Shown here one piece after another: positions 13,701 to 25,092 of a DNA stretch of 64,000 nucleotides. The stretch's first letter is position 1, and each line of letters opens with the position of its first letter. A program made the translations under genes and the position numbers. The DNA is from Branchiostoma floridae (taxonomy: Eukaryota; Chordata; Leptocardii; Amphioxiformes; Branchiostomatidae): contig NC_049990.1 in the NCBI RefSeq assembly GCF_000003815.2, positions 18,400,879 to 18,464,878 on the forward strand, in the 5' to 3' direction. The notes under the pieces are model-generated. The model was not told where the DNA came from and made no database searches. It was given only the letters and a program-made list of their open reading frames with translations.

Positions 13701-16012
13701 GTGCAGCCACTGCAGCTTCCAATGTTCCTTACTTCAATGCACAAAACCAGGTTGGCCCTGTTTTCATTTCACATAGTTTAGTTGGTCTTTACAAACTGTT
13801 TTCTGTTCTTGTGTGACTAGTGCTGCAGAGCAGTAGTGTACATGAAACTCTGCTGCCAAAAGCCAGTACCTGAAGATTTGGCAAACGTGCGGACATTCAC
13901 AGGATTGAACCAAACCTGGGGAAGCAGGAGGGAAACCACGTCTACCTGAAATTTTCCACCTGGATACAAACACCTTTTTTCATTGGAATACAGAAGTCTG
14001 AATGCCTTCAGTTAAAATGAGAAAAAAAGATTTGTGAAGAAATTTTTCTTAATGTTGCACAGGTCCTGAAAGCAATTCCTTTCAAGCGCTGCTTTTTACA
14101 TTTAAAAAAAAAACTCTCAAGACAAATTTGATGACACCTGTGCAACTTAAAATTCCTCAATCTTGCAATGTCTTGCCAAGACAGTTCTTGATTTTGGGAG
14201 CTGGCTCTTTCCAATTGTTATATTGCCTTTGATTAACTGATTGACGATCCATGTTGTTTTTAAATTTTTGAATGTCATGTGCAGAAGGGAATGAAACTCT
14301 CATAATGGGAAAAGGATGGGTAAAATTCTCCCCTACTTACATGTATCCCCAAATCTTGGTGGTAGGCTCCGGTGCTGAAGCTAACATTGTCTAAAACACT
14401 GTCCCCCTCCAAGCATATGATTTGCCCCTTCTGCACATCCTTGTATCTGTTACACCTGGAGCCCATATATGGCGATAGCTTACAGGTGGTTAGGTCACGT
14501 GACATTGGTACGTGGTCATGTGACCTAACCAAACTGTTGTGATTGGTGCATGTCGTGCTGTTGTCTTGTCTTTAGTGCTCTGTACAATTTTTTACTGTTT
14601 ACAACCTGCGAATTCCCTGATGTTGTGATTACGAAGACGCCGGCCGTCACTACAGCGTAACGTAATGTCTCCTCTCCTTCCCCTCGCCCGCGTTCTTCCT
14701 TCACAGCCTACGGACCAGCTGCCCGTCTGCCGTGACTTCAAGGCCGGGAACTGCAAACGACCAAACTGCCGTTACGTGCACCTAGTGGAAGGTGAGGCCA
14801 CACCCCATGCAATCTTCCCACCATACTACTACCCACCATCATCATCACAACAGCCCATGGCCGGGATGTGGGATGGGACCGTTGCCAGCATACCACAGTT
14901 TTTGTAGGTTGTATGGACTCCCAAAACTTCAAACATTTCGCTTGCCGCGAGTCCTGCCAGAAAGCTTTGCCCTTCCCGAGCCTCTGGGATTTTGCAGCAA
15001 TGAGTTCCGTCCGAATCACAAAGTTCGATCCTTTGTTCAGAAAAGGTCATAAATTTTCTAGCCCTTTGCTTCTGCTGCAAAGCTGATAAAGAGATGCTTA
15101 AGCGGAACAAAGTGCTGCTACCTACTAGTAGTATGTTGCAAGAAACATGTTGCCTACTATGGTAGGCACAACATAGACACAGATGTTTGAAACTATACAG
15201 ACATCTTAGTATACAACCCTTTTGAAAGATGCAAAATCTCCATACTTGTCCAGTACCCTGAAAACCCCAAAATGAATGTGTTCGAACCTACAAATGATTC
15301 AGAACAAAATGAAAGACAAAATGTTGTCCTCAGTACCTCCAAAACCACTTCAGTAGAGAAAAGTGTTTTTGTCTACTTTAGTCTGTTGGGAAGAAATTGC
15401 AAGTTCTATCATCTTGACCTGGTAAGAAATGATAATTTATTGCAAACAGCTGAAATGTTTAACAGTCACTGGCCATGTTAATTTCTCTAGTCACCCTTTG
15501 CTGCACCTGCTTTTTGCAGCTGAGCAGAGAGAAATGTAGATTTTACATGCCTATACCTGTATAGTCGTATAGTCCGTAGATAATATCATATCGTCAAGTT
15601 GTATTATTATTAAGCAAGTATGCCTCCATAGGCAATTTAGAGTTAAATCAACTTTTTGCAAAAGTGTATAAAAATCTTAACATATGGAAGACCAAAGATT
15701 TGGTCAAAAACATTTTGGAGAATTAGTTTTCCTGTTGCTGAAATTACTATCTACCATGACAACTCAGGAGACATCCTTTTTTCAAAGTGAATGTAGTGAA
15801 TGTATGTACATACCTGCTATTGGTTGACATCTTGATTGACAGATGCTTTTCCTCCTCCTCCTCTTCTGTTGTCTGCAGACCATGTTGAAGTGGTTGATGG
15901 GAAGGTTACGGTCTGCCGGGATGCTTTGAAGATGAAGTGTGCCCGCCCGATGTGCAAGTACTACCACGTGCCCGCCGGCCAAACCCTGCCAACCGCTACC
16001 ACCATAGTCTGA
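7708..16012 (+). CDS. MBNL: muscleblind-like splicing regulator, 3' part (partial at 5' end)
   Basis: Coding exons deduced: 7708-7896, 8453-8686, 10519-10575, 12018-12174, 13674-13750, 14707-14791 and 15879-16012 (stop TGA 16010-16012). All junctions are GT-AG with matching phases, giving 310 residues of the C-terminal part. Family landmarks match vertebrate MBNL: AFNPYL and KIARTDRLE before the third finger; CCCH finger 3 (C65, C73, C80, H84) and finger 4 (C101, C109, C114, H118) of this partial protein; the LQAKIKAAQ helix; the small exon with SLKR; then [12 protein letters not shown]. Muscleblind proteins bind YGCY motifs in pre-mRNA and control alternative splicing in nucleus and cytoplasm. 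Unusually, a third CCCH pair follows (C246-H263 and C279-H296). The exon with fingers 1/2 was not found and is probably left of the window. Homology of residues 1-212 is near certain; the exact 3' end is less sure because alternative exons are likely. Confidence 0.92.
8453..8686 (+). CDS. MBNL: MBNL exon with zinc fingers 3 and 4
   Basis: This 234-nt, phase 0-0 exon encodes the canonical tandem CCCH pair. Finger 3 has C-X7-C-X6-C-X3-H spacing ([10 protein letters not shown], then DCKYAH). Finger 4 has C-X7-C-X4-C-X3-H spacing ([10 protein letters not shown], then KCKYFH). It ends with the alanine/glutamine-rich helix [19 protein letters not shown]. It is the clearest single identifier of the gene. 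Confidence 0.95.
8779..9403. mobile_element. possible small inverted-repeat transposon in an MBNL intron
   Basis: An 18-nt arm TTGTGGAAGCAAGAAGAA at 8779 recurs as its reverse complement near 9386-9403. No open frame between the arms looks like a transposase, and no target duplication was identified, so this could be a non-autonomous element or a chance remnant. The remaining intron (8687-10518) shows nothing else. Confidence 0.35.
10519..10575 (+). CDS. MBNL: small MBNL exon after finger 4
   Basis: A 57-nt exon between a CAG acceptor (10516-10518) and a GTATCT donor encodes [19 protein letters not shown]. It aligns with the vertebrate MBNL segment that carries SLKRPLE between finger 4 and the C-terminal tail. 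It is phase 0-0, so it can be skipped without changing frame; the KRLR cluster is basic. Confidence 0.8.
10576..12017. other. MBNL intron, nothing recognised
   Basis: The stretch between the exons ending at 10575 and starting at 12018 has no recognisable exon, repeat array or hairpin; open frames are short and unsupported. Confidence 0.4.
12018..12174 (+). CDS. MBNL: MBNL exon of the proline/glutamine-rich tail
   Basis: Following CCCACAG, the exon encodes [18 protein letters not shown] and a stretch with [16 protein letters not shown] and PFVPTGTAF. It parallels the vertebrate MBNL tail (a PPLPKRPALEK-like segment, then YQQAL-NMQLQQ). It ends at a GTGAGT donor in phase 1, compatible with the exon at 13674. 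Confidence 0.85.
12175..13673. other. MBNL intron, nothing recognised
   Basis: AT-rich intron between the exons at 12018-12174 and 13674-13750. No supported exon or repeat was seen in it. Confidence 0.4.
13674..13750 (+). CDS. MBNL: MBNL exon linking tail to the extra finger pair
   Basis: A 77-nt exon after TGCATAG completes a proline codon and encodes [20 protein letters not shown] followed by NAQNQ, ending at CAG/GTTGGC in phase 0. Alanine- and proline-rich composition matches the low-complexity MBNL tail. The assignment relies on phase agreement on both sides. Confidence 0.7.
14488..14530. repeat. hairpin-forming inverted repeat in MBNL intron
   Basis: Arms GGTTAGGTCACGTGAC and GTCATGTGACCTAACC are separated by 11 nt and pair over 16 positions with one G-T. 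Each arm contains an E-box-like CACGTG or CATGTG core. Confidence 0.7.
14707..14791 (+). CDS. MBNL: MBNL exon with an extra CCCH finger (fifth)
   Basis: This 85-nt exon (phase 0 in, phase 1 out) encodes [19 protein letters not shown] and then NCRYVHLVE. It is a CCCH finger with C-X7-C-X4-C-X3-H spacing (C246, C254, C259, H263 of the partial protein). The acceptor is preceded by a pyrimidine-rich tract. Its spacing is the one used by MBNL fingers 2 and 4, not 1 and 3. Confidence 0.85.
15879..16012 (+). CDS. MBNL: MBNL terminal coding exon with sixth CCCH finger
   Basis: After a strong acceptor (CT-rich tract, then TGCAG at 15878) the phase-1 exon reads [20 protein letters not shown], then [10 protein letters not shown], then 14 more residues to TGA at 16010-16012. 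The finger is C279, C287, C292, H296, again C-X7-C-X4-C-X3-H. The 15-residue linker from the previous finger resembles the linker between MBNL fingers 1 and 2 or 3 and 4, so the two exons form a tandem pair. Confidence 0.82.
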
Positions 16013-16357
16013 CACGCTGGCCCCCCCACCGCACAGCTGCCAACAATCCACCACGACAAACGACACAGCTCTCACGTGGAGCTGCGCTGTTCGGACTGAC
16101 TTCCAGTGGCAAATACGGCGTCAAATCGCGTTGAATTTGCATCTGTTTTTCCATCCACCTTTGCATCATGTCTGTCGGTGAAGACAAAAGTACTCACACC
16201 ACATTCGGCTATGCAAAGGTGGGCGGATTGGATTCGTGGCAGCTCTGTTGTGACATCATCAAATAGCATTGTTACTATAACTACTGGATAGAATCTGAAA
16301 ATCCCCCTCCACTCAACAGATACTAGAGTATGTATGTTGCTCTCTCTCCCCCTTTAG

Positions 16358-16407
16358 GTGCTAACAATGTTTCCCAGATGGCAGCAGTCGAAACCAAAGC
16401 CATTTAA
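16358..16407 (+). CDS. MBNL: candidate alternative last MBNL exon
   Basis: A CT-rich tract and AG at 16356-16357 precede a short frame that, joined in phase 1 to the exon ending at 14791, reads GANNVSQMAAVETKAI and then TAA (16405-16407). That would replace finger 6 with a short tail. It is supported only by acceptor quality and phase. Confidence 0.35.
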
Positions 16408-19400
16408 TTTTTATTATTAATGTGTAAATTGTGGACATAATTTTCCTATGAACTTTTTCATAATGATGATAACAGTGTTCCTATATTGTCCTAATATTGT
16501 GCAAAGCACGAACGTACGTACGCAAAGAAATGGTCATTTTTTAGAGACTGCTCGAGGGCAGAGTGATCCAGCTGAACAAAAATGCTTGTGAAGCATTGTG
16601 TTGTTGCACCACTGATCCAATGGGCCGAAGGCCATGTGGAGGGTGTTTTGGGGGGCTCCTCAATCATAGATCGATCGTGGCAAAGGTCCGTTACAGACGG
16701 AGAGAAGGACACAAAGTCTGAAGCCATAGGCACACTGCTAACTGCAGGACAGGTCACAGCAGAAAAGATAGGATAACTCCAGCCCACGTGACGTGACATG
16801 CGGAACCCCCCAAATCACCTCTCTGTAGCGACTATTTCCTGGCGCTTGAGGCATGCCTAGCATGTAAATTAATAAGAACGAGTTGTAAAGAAGAACCCTG
16901 TGGGGAACACGCGCTTGTAAAATAGCTGAGGGAAAAGCTCCGAGCCGGTGCTACTTTAACCGTCATCAGGTGCTGCTAGGGAAGGACATGGTATGGTGAA
17001 GACTGTGGAGGGATAAGGGTTAACTGAGAAGGATTTTAGCATTAGGAACGGGCTGCCAAACATATAACGTACAAACCATTATTCTTGACGAGTGACAAAA
17101 ACTTTCCACTGATGCACTTAATGTGAGAAAACAATCAGAATTCCCGTTTATGTACATTTGTAGCCATGTTTCACGCCGTCCCCACTGTATATGTCTCACC
17201 GAATCCTCTGTATCCAACGCCCGAAGCATCTGGTTAGCGTGAAAAGCACCGAGATGGAAGCGATCGTGCCATTCTGGACATTCGGAACGGCGCCTTCGCG
17301 ACTTAGTTCTGACCTTGGATACACGACGATTAGATGGGGGTGACGAGGATGGTTTGTGCAGTTTTGAGGGAACATTGATTTTTAGTGCAAATTGTGCTTC
17401 CAAAGTGAGCACGGGGCTGCCATCTTGGAAACGGGTGACCTTGTTGATCTTGGACAGGTTGATAGAGAATGTAGGAATAGTAAGATTAGACTTGTAGTGC
17501 AGAATTTCCCAATCAATGTATCTATGAAAGCAAAAAATTTAATTGAATCAAAATTGAATTTCCCTTGAATTGTTTCTATGGAGCTAGAATTTTTATAAAG
17601 ATGGATTGAATGAATGACTTTCATCATGTAATGTACTCGAAATGTGAATTCACTACCAAATATGGAAGTGCACTAATTTTGAATGCATCTATAGCTGTTG
17701 GAGAGGTGGTAGAATTATGTGTACTTTTAATGTAGACAACAAATCTGAAGTTCTCTTATTGTATGAATAGTAGAGAGTATTGTGACTACAGTTTGAACTA
17801 TGTAATGTCACCAATGCTAATCCTGTGTATAACATTGTAGGGGTAGTGCTAGAATTTTAAATTAGGAATTTAGCAAAGTGGGAATGGAATTTAGAAATTG
17901 TAAATTCTAAAATGTAGAGCTACAATTCTTGAAACAACTTTCTATATCTTTCACATATCAGGTTTGTTGTTCATTTGTTTAGTTAAGATTCAACATTATT
18001 TTACTACCTAAAGTTAATTTCTATTTTATGGATGACAAAATTATCGTCAATTGTAATGAATGTCATCTTGTAGTTATTTTCCATCCAATTGAAAAAAAAA
18101 TCAAAATGAATGAAAAATTTTAGAAAATACAATCCTATAACTACAATGATAGAAATCATTGTTACTATAAATAAATGGTTACAAAATGCCTTGTGGCTTA
18201 GTGAATAGAAATTACTAGGAATTCTTCCATGTGAGGATTTCCGAGAAAGCAGAACATGCTCGCGACGGCCAACATTAAGTCCAGGCTGATATACATGGCT
18301 ATTCTTGCTGGAAAGCATGTATTACGATCCATGTCACAGTGTCTACTGAAACTGACTGACAGTACGGACAGATCCAGTGCTGTTTCAGTACTGCATCTGT
18401 ACTGTACTCAGTCCAGTATTCAGTACCTACTTAGCTGCTGTAAGGACAGGCTTGTTATGTTCAGCCTCTAGGCAGAGTTAAACATCCAGCTTCCCATCAT
18501 TTCAGATGGAAACAGTGAAACTTTAAGAAGAAACCTGAAGAATCCTACAGCAGTTTTTTCAAGAACTAAAAAGCAGAAAGGTTGTAGTGGGGATGGATAA
18601 GTAGTTACTTGCTTCCTTCCCTGAAACAACTACAACAACCTTCACTACAATTTACAAATTATATGTCATTGGTGACAGTCAAGATATAATCTAATTACAA
18701 TACACAAACTTTCAATGTCTGACTATTACAGACAATAGATGAGAATGGAGTGGTGGGAATCTGGTAACTATTAGCTTTACATACATAAGTACATGCACGA
18801 TGAGTTAATGTATAAGAAACACTTGAAACAGCTTTGCTCTGTTTAATTAGTATAGATGTGTAGCAGACTACATTGTATTACTATTAGTTAAACACTCTGG
18901 AGAAATGACCACCAAACAGTCGAATGACAAACAGAGCCGTGAATATGTACCACTAGCCAGCCATCCTATCACGGTACCTGTAACATCTAAGCAGTTTCTG
19001 TGCACATGCGTCGTGCGTTGTCATTGGCTGCTGACAGACGAACACATGAGGTTGGTTACATTGAGTTGCAAAAGGGCATTTCTGCGGAATGTTCCTTCAA
19101 TCATGGAAATGAGGCTCGTGCAATTAGTGTGGAAAGGACACCCATCCATTGTGGTGAGATCAGAGCTAATGTTTTAGTCTTCTTTTTTCTAGATCCAGTA
19201 TTTTTAGTTTTATTTTTCTAAAATTGTTATCGCAGCCTAAAGATCTCGGTATGAGGCAACATCCTTCCATACTACACTAGCGTGCAGAGTTGCATACTTG
19301 TGTTCCATTGTTGCGAGGCTTATAGTCGGTAGTGTTGTATGACAATGATATAAAACCAGTGGATGTACACTGAACTATGGCTTACTAGAAACGTTTAACG

Positions 19401-20564
19401 TTCACTTTCCAACATACGCTAGTCTTGGCTTGATTTATATGTGTTTTGTCCAATAATTTGTGTGTTTTCTCTTTCATACTCTGGTTAAGATGGCCTCCAC
19501 AGCCAGCTGCTTAGTAAAGCAAAGTATCAGAGTATAATCTCAACTGTTGTGTCTTGGTCATTATTGTGTTGTTCTTACTAAGGTTATACATGTAGGATTT
19601 ACACACTCCTATAGTGTGCAGTATGAAAGTGGGTGTTTGTTTAGCTGTTATTTAGATCACAAAGTTCCCGGATAAGTTGCCCATCTTTCTCAAACTTCAC
19701 TAGTAGAAACAGATGAAGCAACTAAAATAGGTCATAACTTTCCTTACTGCTAAGAAAAAAGAAGGAAAACGATAGAAAATGCAGGTACTCGCACAGAATA
19801 AAATTAGCCTTGCCCTTGAGGTAGGTGTTGCCAAAAATTAACAATTTATGCCACTGGATTCATTCATAACATTACTGTGATGGACCACATTAACAAGTTA
19901 ACAAACATGTCTTGCACAGTTGCTTCCATTGAACTCTCATGACAGAAGAGGGAAAAGAAAAACAGCAAACACAATACATGCTGCATGTTTTCCTTATTAA
20001 AAGGGAGCATAATTATGGTAGGTGCAGCAAAAACAAATAAACGCATCATGTTTAGGAAATCTAAAATGGAACAATGTCCCTACAATTTTGTCCTCTGAAA
20101 ATGTAAAGAGGCTATATGATATATCCAGGTATGACCAAAGAATAGGACAAAAGACAAAATTTGAGTATATTTAAATGGAAAAATTACATTTGAAGCCAGT
20201 CAGCTTAACAAGGGAAATACTGCCCAGTGTTAAAAACAAGGTAACAGTGTAAAATGAGGGATCCAAGTAAGAACAAGATGTGTGTATGCAATGGTCCTAC
20301 TTTCTACTAAATGAAAGCTCTAAGCTGCATTAAAAATTCTGCTTTATTTTAAGACACACAAGGGACACATAAAGTACCTGAAACATTTTCCAGCTGTGAC
20401 AATTTCACAGACCATAAATGTAGGTACATTATGTGACAGAAAAGCCAGGTGTTGTTACCTAGGATAGTGAGTTCTGGGAAGCTTTCAAGGTTGATTCTGA
20501 GTCTAACTTAGAATCGTCCACCCCAACAGATCAGAATGCCCACAACTTACTCCCGCACCTACTA

Positions 20565-20737
20565 CAGTGAAAGTCGCTTAATTGCACACCCAATTTGCCA
20601 GCGAATGCCATGCAATTATCAGGCGTGTGCGATAATGCGAAGTTACCCAGTTGGGCCGCACCACCACCGGATTTAGGAATCCGTGCAATTGACCGAAGTG
20701 TGCGTTTATCCGACGTGCAATTAACTGGCGTCCACTG
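20565..20737. mobile_element. Tc1/mariner-like MITE with TA target duplication
   Basis: The element opens with CAGTGAAAGTCGCTTAATTG and closes with a diverged reverse complement ending CCACTG, flanked by TA on both sides (20563-20564 and 20738-20739). CAGT-type ends with TA duplications are typical of pogo/Tigger-like mariner relatives. No transposase is encoded. Confidence 0.65.
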
Positions 20738-21589
20738 TATCTGGTTTGTCATCTGTTCAAAAAATAATAAATCTTAAAAAATAACATTTGCCACCTAATT
20801 TGAGCTTAGATTTGCCAGAAGTACGTTTGTGTTTGAGTACATGCATGCCAACTGACCACATACGACTGCAAGCTGTACTGTTGATGTTGTTTCAAAATTA
20901 CTTTCTAAGCAGAGGTTAGGCTTCGGCTGTTTTTCGACATTATTTTATCGGGCTTTCTATTTTGTTATGTTTCTTGACGTCCGCTGGCCTAGACAGACAT
21001 CAAGAACCATTGTAACAGTTGGGTTCAAGCATCGGTGCACCGCCAACTGACCACGCCAAATGCCTGTCGGGCTCTGGGCCGAATCGGTTGGGTGCTTGAA
21101 TTTTTGAACTTGGCTGCCCGGGTCTGGCGCGATAGGTCGCGGCTTTGAACCCCAGGAGTGAGCTTGGGGTAAAAACTGTTCTACTTGCCCCTAGTGTTTT
21201 ACCATACAAAATAGTAGCCTTACCTCTGCTTGGAGAGTATTTCAAACTGACAAGTTACATGGCACAGTTTGAGGTCAGTACTTTGGGACTTGAGAAGCTA
21301 AGAAATCTAATTTGATGTTAGCTGTCTGGGTCTGCTCATGAGTTAATTTGTAGCCTTGTTCCAGAACAATCATGCTGGTGTCTCCTGTAATCAACTCCAG
21401 CACCACTGATTTCCCTCTACTCTACTTTACTTTTGGCATGGAGGTAATGGGAAATCACTGGGGTAGGACTGAATGCATGGTTTGTTAAAAATGTAATAAA
21501 GTTACTGGCAAGAGTGAAAGGAGTGGCTTAAGTCCGTACCTACAGAGGGTTGAGTTTTCTGACAGATCGCCCACCTGGTCTTAACTTGG

Positions 21590-21860
21590 TACACATCCAA
21601 TTACCTTCGCCAAGAAGCTTGTATTTCGGTGTGTCTGTGTGTGTGTGTCTTTGAACAGCATAACTTGAGAAGCTGTAGATGGATCCCAATGATATTTGAA
21701 CTTCGATAATAGGCTCCCAGTACTGCAGTGGAACTTCTGTATATGATATCTTGTGTTCTGGATAGCTCTTAGGACAGAGAGTAAGTGCTGTTAGTTTGGG
21801 CCCCCTAGTGGCCTTTTTGGAACTGCAGGGACCAATATTGTTTCAAACTGAGGACAAGAA
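21590..21860. repeat. dispersed repeat with short TG microsatellite
   Basis: The block contains ACCTTCGCCAAGAAGCTTG, a TGTG run and GGCCCCCTAGTGGCC followed by AACTGCAGGG. A related GGGCCGCCTAGCAGC...AACTGCAGGG segment occurs at about 26560-26595, so it is a dispersed repeat family. Boundaries are approximate. Confidence 0.5.
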
Positions 21861-24592
21861 TGAATCAAGAAGGTGTTGATGGATTGTCATGATTTACGTC
21901 TCAGTGTACTTCCCTACAGAACAGTCTTGCACTGGTTGAGAGAGACAGATGATCTGTATATATTTATATATATAAATATTTGTGAGAGCTCTGATTGGCT
22001 CATTATTTCAGGTATCCAATATTTTTTAAGGCAGTTTGCCCATATATGATTGATTGAGTGCAATGGATCAAACTTCTGAATGCCAGCAGAAATCCTTTAC
22101 CAAGTTTGTCATGACTGGTGATGTCATCTCTTTTAGAAACGTTCAGTGCAATATAAAATGGGGCATCAATTTGGGGTCAATGACCCCATTAAGAACAATA
22201 TGACAGAGCTTTATTGGAGACCTGCATCAATTTCTTTACTACATAGCCTCGGCAGTTAGAAACCTATTTGTCACTGACATTTTTTGTCATAACCGTGACT
22301 GGCACATGTACAATGTAGTACTGTAGAGTTGATGGGAGTTAAAGGACCTGAAATGTTGAACAAATGAGATGGAAATACGGCGAACTATGCAGAAGCTTGC
22401 CTGTGACACTGCCTCCAGAACTACGAGTAGTGAGGTCAAATCAGTCATCTTCCTGTGTCGCTCACAATACATGCTACTGGAAAGGGTTGTGGTAACTATG
22501 ACGGGGCATTGCACTGTGGTCGACTATTCATTTTGCTTAAAGAAAAGAGCCAGGTAAATTTTGCATACGTACAATAAACCTGTAAACACTGTACAATAAA
22601 CCAGGCTGTACATAGCGTCTGTCTTCCGACTCTTCTGTTACTGCCAGTGGAAGGTTCATTGACTTCCTTTGAGCTAAATTGGTGTGGTCTTACTTTCTTA
22701 TAGAGCTGTGACGCATGCCCTCTTAAAGGCACAAGACTCGTAGATTCTCCTAACTTGCAACTTCTCTCCCCAGAGCTGATAGGAGGAAGCTCAACGTTAA
22801 ATCAGCGGCCAAGAAAATAGCTCTCTGTGCCGGGGCCTTAATTGCCAGGCATCAGCACTAAATCATTGCAAAGAGCACTGCCTTGGCTTAAAACGTTTTT
22901 GACCTTTCACTCTAATGGACGCAAATGGCATGACAGGGACTGCGCCTTCCCTGGCCGAGCCATTTCTCGGCTTACGTGGTAAGTGCGGCAAAATGAAACG
23001 GGTTTTTCCTATAGGCCATATCAATTGTAATGGTTGGCAGCTACGAAGCTTTATCACCCTTTTACAAATGATTCTTCTATTCATCAGTGCGTCACATCTG
23101 AAAATGAATCGCTTCTTTCCACCTAAAATCTGGAAACTACTGTTGATGATTTCAAACTTGAAACAAGTGAAACATCTTTGACAAGTTTAGCGGTACGAAA
23201 CCTTGCGTTCGTTTCTCATCGTAACACCTGCGAAGTGAATACCAAGTGATGCATATGTGTCCTCGGGGGTAAATTGAGCCGTGCAGCTACTTTGTGTAAC
23301 TTCTTATAGAACCCAGCTAAGGGCCTGTTACCTCCACATCTACATGAGCGAGTGCATCCTTCTTGATCAACTGAAACAGAGCACAAATTCCCCCCTTCAT
23401 CCCCTTGAAAAACATGAGTCATGTGAGAGTCTTTACTGATGTTACTCTCCATTTAGCCTGGCACGTTGGAGGAGAGTTTGTTCAGCCGGGTGCACGCCAC
23501 AACAAAGGCAACGTTTCTCTTGAGGGATGCATGTCGTTAAGCAAGGAGGAAGACAGGACTTACTAGAATCACTCCCCAAATCTCTTTCTACATGTGGGGG
23601 TATTCATAATGGATTATTGGTTTATTTATTAGGCTTAGTGTCTTCTCTATGTAATTTTTGGTGGGAAATCTTAATAATTCTATACTGAGTAATTCCTAAT
23701 ACTTGTACTTATGCCTTATTTTGTTCAGAACTTACACAGTTTTATAGGGGAAAAGCATAACGTAGTGCTACCAATTTTCAGGCCCTTAAAATTGTAAATT
23801 TTGATACTTCTTTTATCTGGACCCCCTTTTATTTCACAGCAATAAAGAGTTTGAAATGTTCGTTCTTCAATGTTCTTTTACAAGTGTTTAATACAATATG
23901 TACATGGAGTTATGAGACATTGAATTACTAGTATATGTAAAATCTAAGACATGTTCATAATTTTCTAAATCGCTGCGACAATTGTTACGATATTTATTTT
24001 GTGCTACTAGTAGTAAACAAAAATGCAGCACTTTATACAGGTGCCTTAAAACAATTCCCAAGATGATAAACATGCAACAAAAAGCCTTTTGGAAGTGCTA
24101 CAAAAGCCCTAAAATGCACTCTACGTTTCTTGATGGCAGGCTGTTTATGCCGAAAGACATTTTATTTTGACTTAAGCTGATCTGGGTTCAAAGAGAGTTC
24201 GGAAACATATTGTTTTTGTGCATGAACAAGACTGAATCTGCTTTTTTCTATGAATAGAAATATATACTACCTCTACATATCAGATGCTATAAAGGAATCC
24301 TCAATAACTTTAAACACATTTGCTGTCATACTGTTGTCCTTTAATATTTCCGTAGACATATCCAGAGCACCCTATGTTCTGATTTATGCTGCCATATGTC
24401 ACATTTTTGTAAAAAAGTTTACCAGACTAATTATGATGTTTGCTGAAATACCTTACAAATATGAGATATCTTTTGATGATATGAGTGATTTGAATCATAC
24501 ACAATATACCTACTCGCTGTTTAATGTAAAGTAGAGTGTAGGTATATCCTTTTCTGTCATAGATATCTTTTGTCAATGTTACAGCTTACATC

Positions 24593-24692
24593 NNNNNNNN
24601 NNNNNNNNNNNNNNNNNNNNNNNNNNNNNNNNNNNNNNNNNNNNNNNNNNNNNNNNNNNNNNNNNNNNNNNNNNNNNNNNNNNNNNNNNNNN
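24593..24692. other. assembly gap of 100 N
   Basis: Exactly 100 N characters, the conventional placeholder for a gap of unknown size. It lies between the MBNL downstream region and the MED4 3' end, so distances across it are unreliable. Confidence 0.99.
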
Positions 24693-24974
24693 AGTAGCCC
24701 AGATGCTGGGCCAATTTGAAAATGAACGGATTATACCGTCAGGCATTCACGTATTTTGGGGCTTACGGGTCCAAGAAAATAACAAAAGCGAAGTAGAGGA
24801 GAGTTCATAGTCATTTTTACCAAGTTTCTACAGTCAAATTTGGTCTAAAACGGAGGCAGTTAGTGTTGTTTACATGACGATGGGATTTTAAAACGCCAAT
24901 GGATGTTGGATACTGCAACAAACAGAATCATTTGTAGTGAAATGGATCATTGTTTCAAGTATCGCCCATTCAAA

Positions 24975-25080
24975 AGTTTTCAAAGATAATCATGTTCAGG
25001 TTCAGGTCTGGACCTGATCCTCTAGACCTGGACCGTACCTGGACCTGAATTTTCTGTACCTGTACCCATCCCTAGCTACA
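24975..25080. repeat. dispersed repeat next to MED4 stop codon
   Basis: The run of GGTCTGGACCTGATCC, AGACCTGGACC and GTACCTGGACCTGAA-type words is a degenerate internally repeated sequence within the MED4 3'UTR or just beyond it. Family unknown. Confidence 0.4.
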
Positions 25081-25092
25081 ACTATGAGATAA

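Larger units (their letters stand above)
16413..24592. other. MBNL 3'UTR and intergenic stretch, no gene recognised
   Basis: The first part is plausibly MBNL 3'UTR (TTTTTATTATTAATG just after 16407). Beyond it I see only dispersed repeats, including a 173-bp MITE at 20565-20737 and a repeat at about 21590-21860. Open frames are short and unsupported. A more GC-rich block around 22740-22990 stands out from its AT-rich surroundings, but I cannot assign it. Confidence 0.4.

Noticed and set aside
24250-24534. 94-codon plus-strand frame with hydrophobic stretches
   Set aside because: AT-rich random-looking sequence without start context, splice partners or family resemblance, next to an assembly gap.
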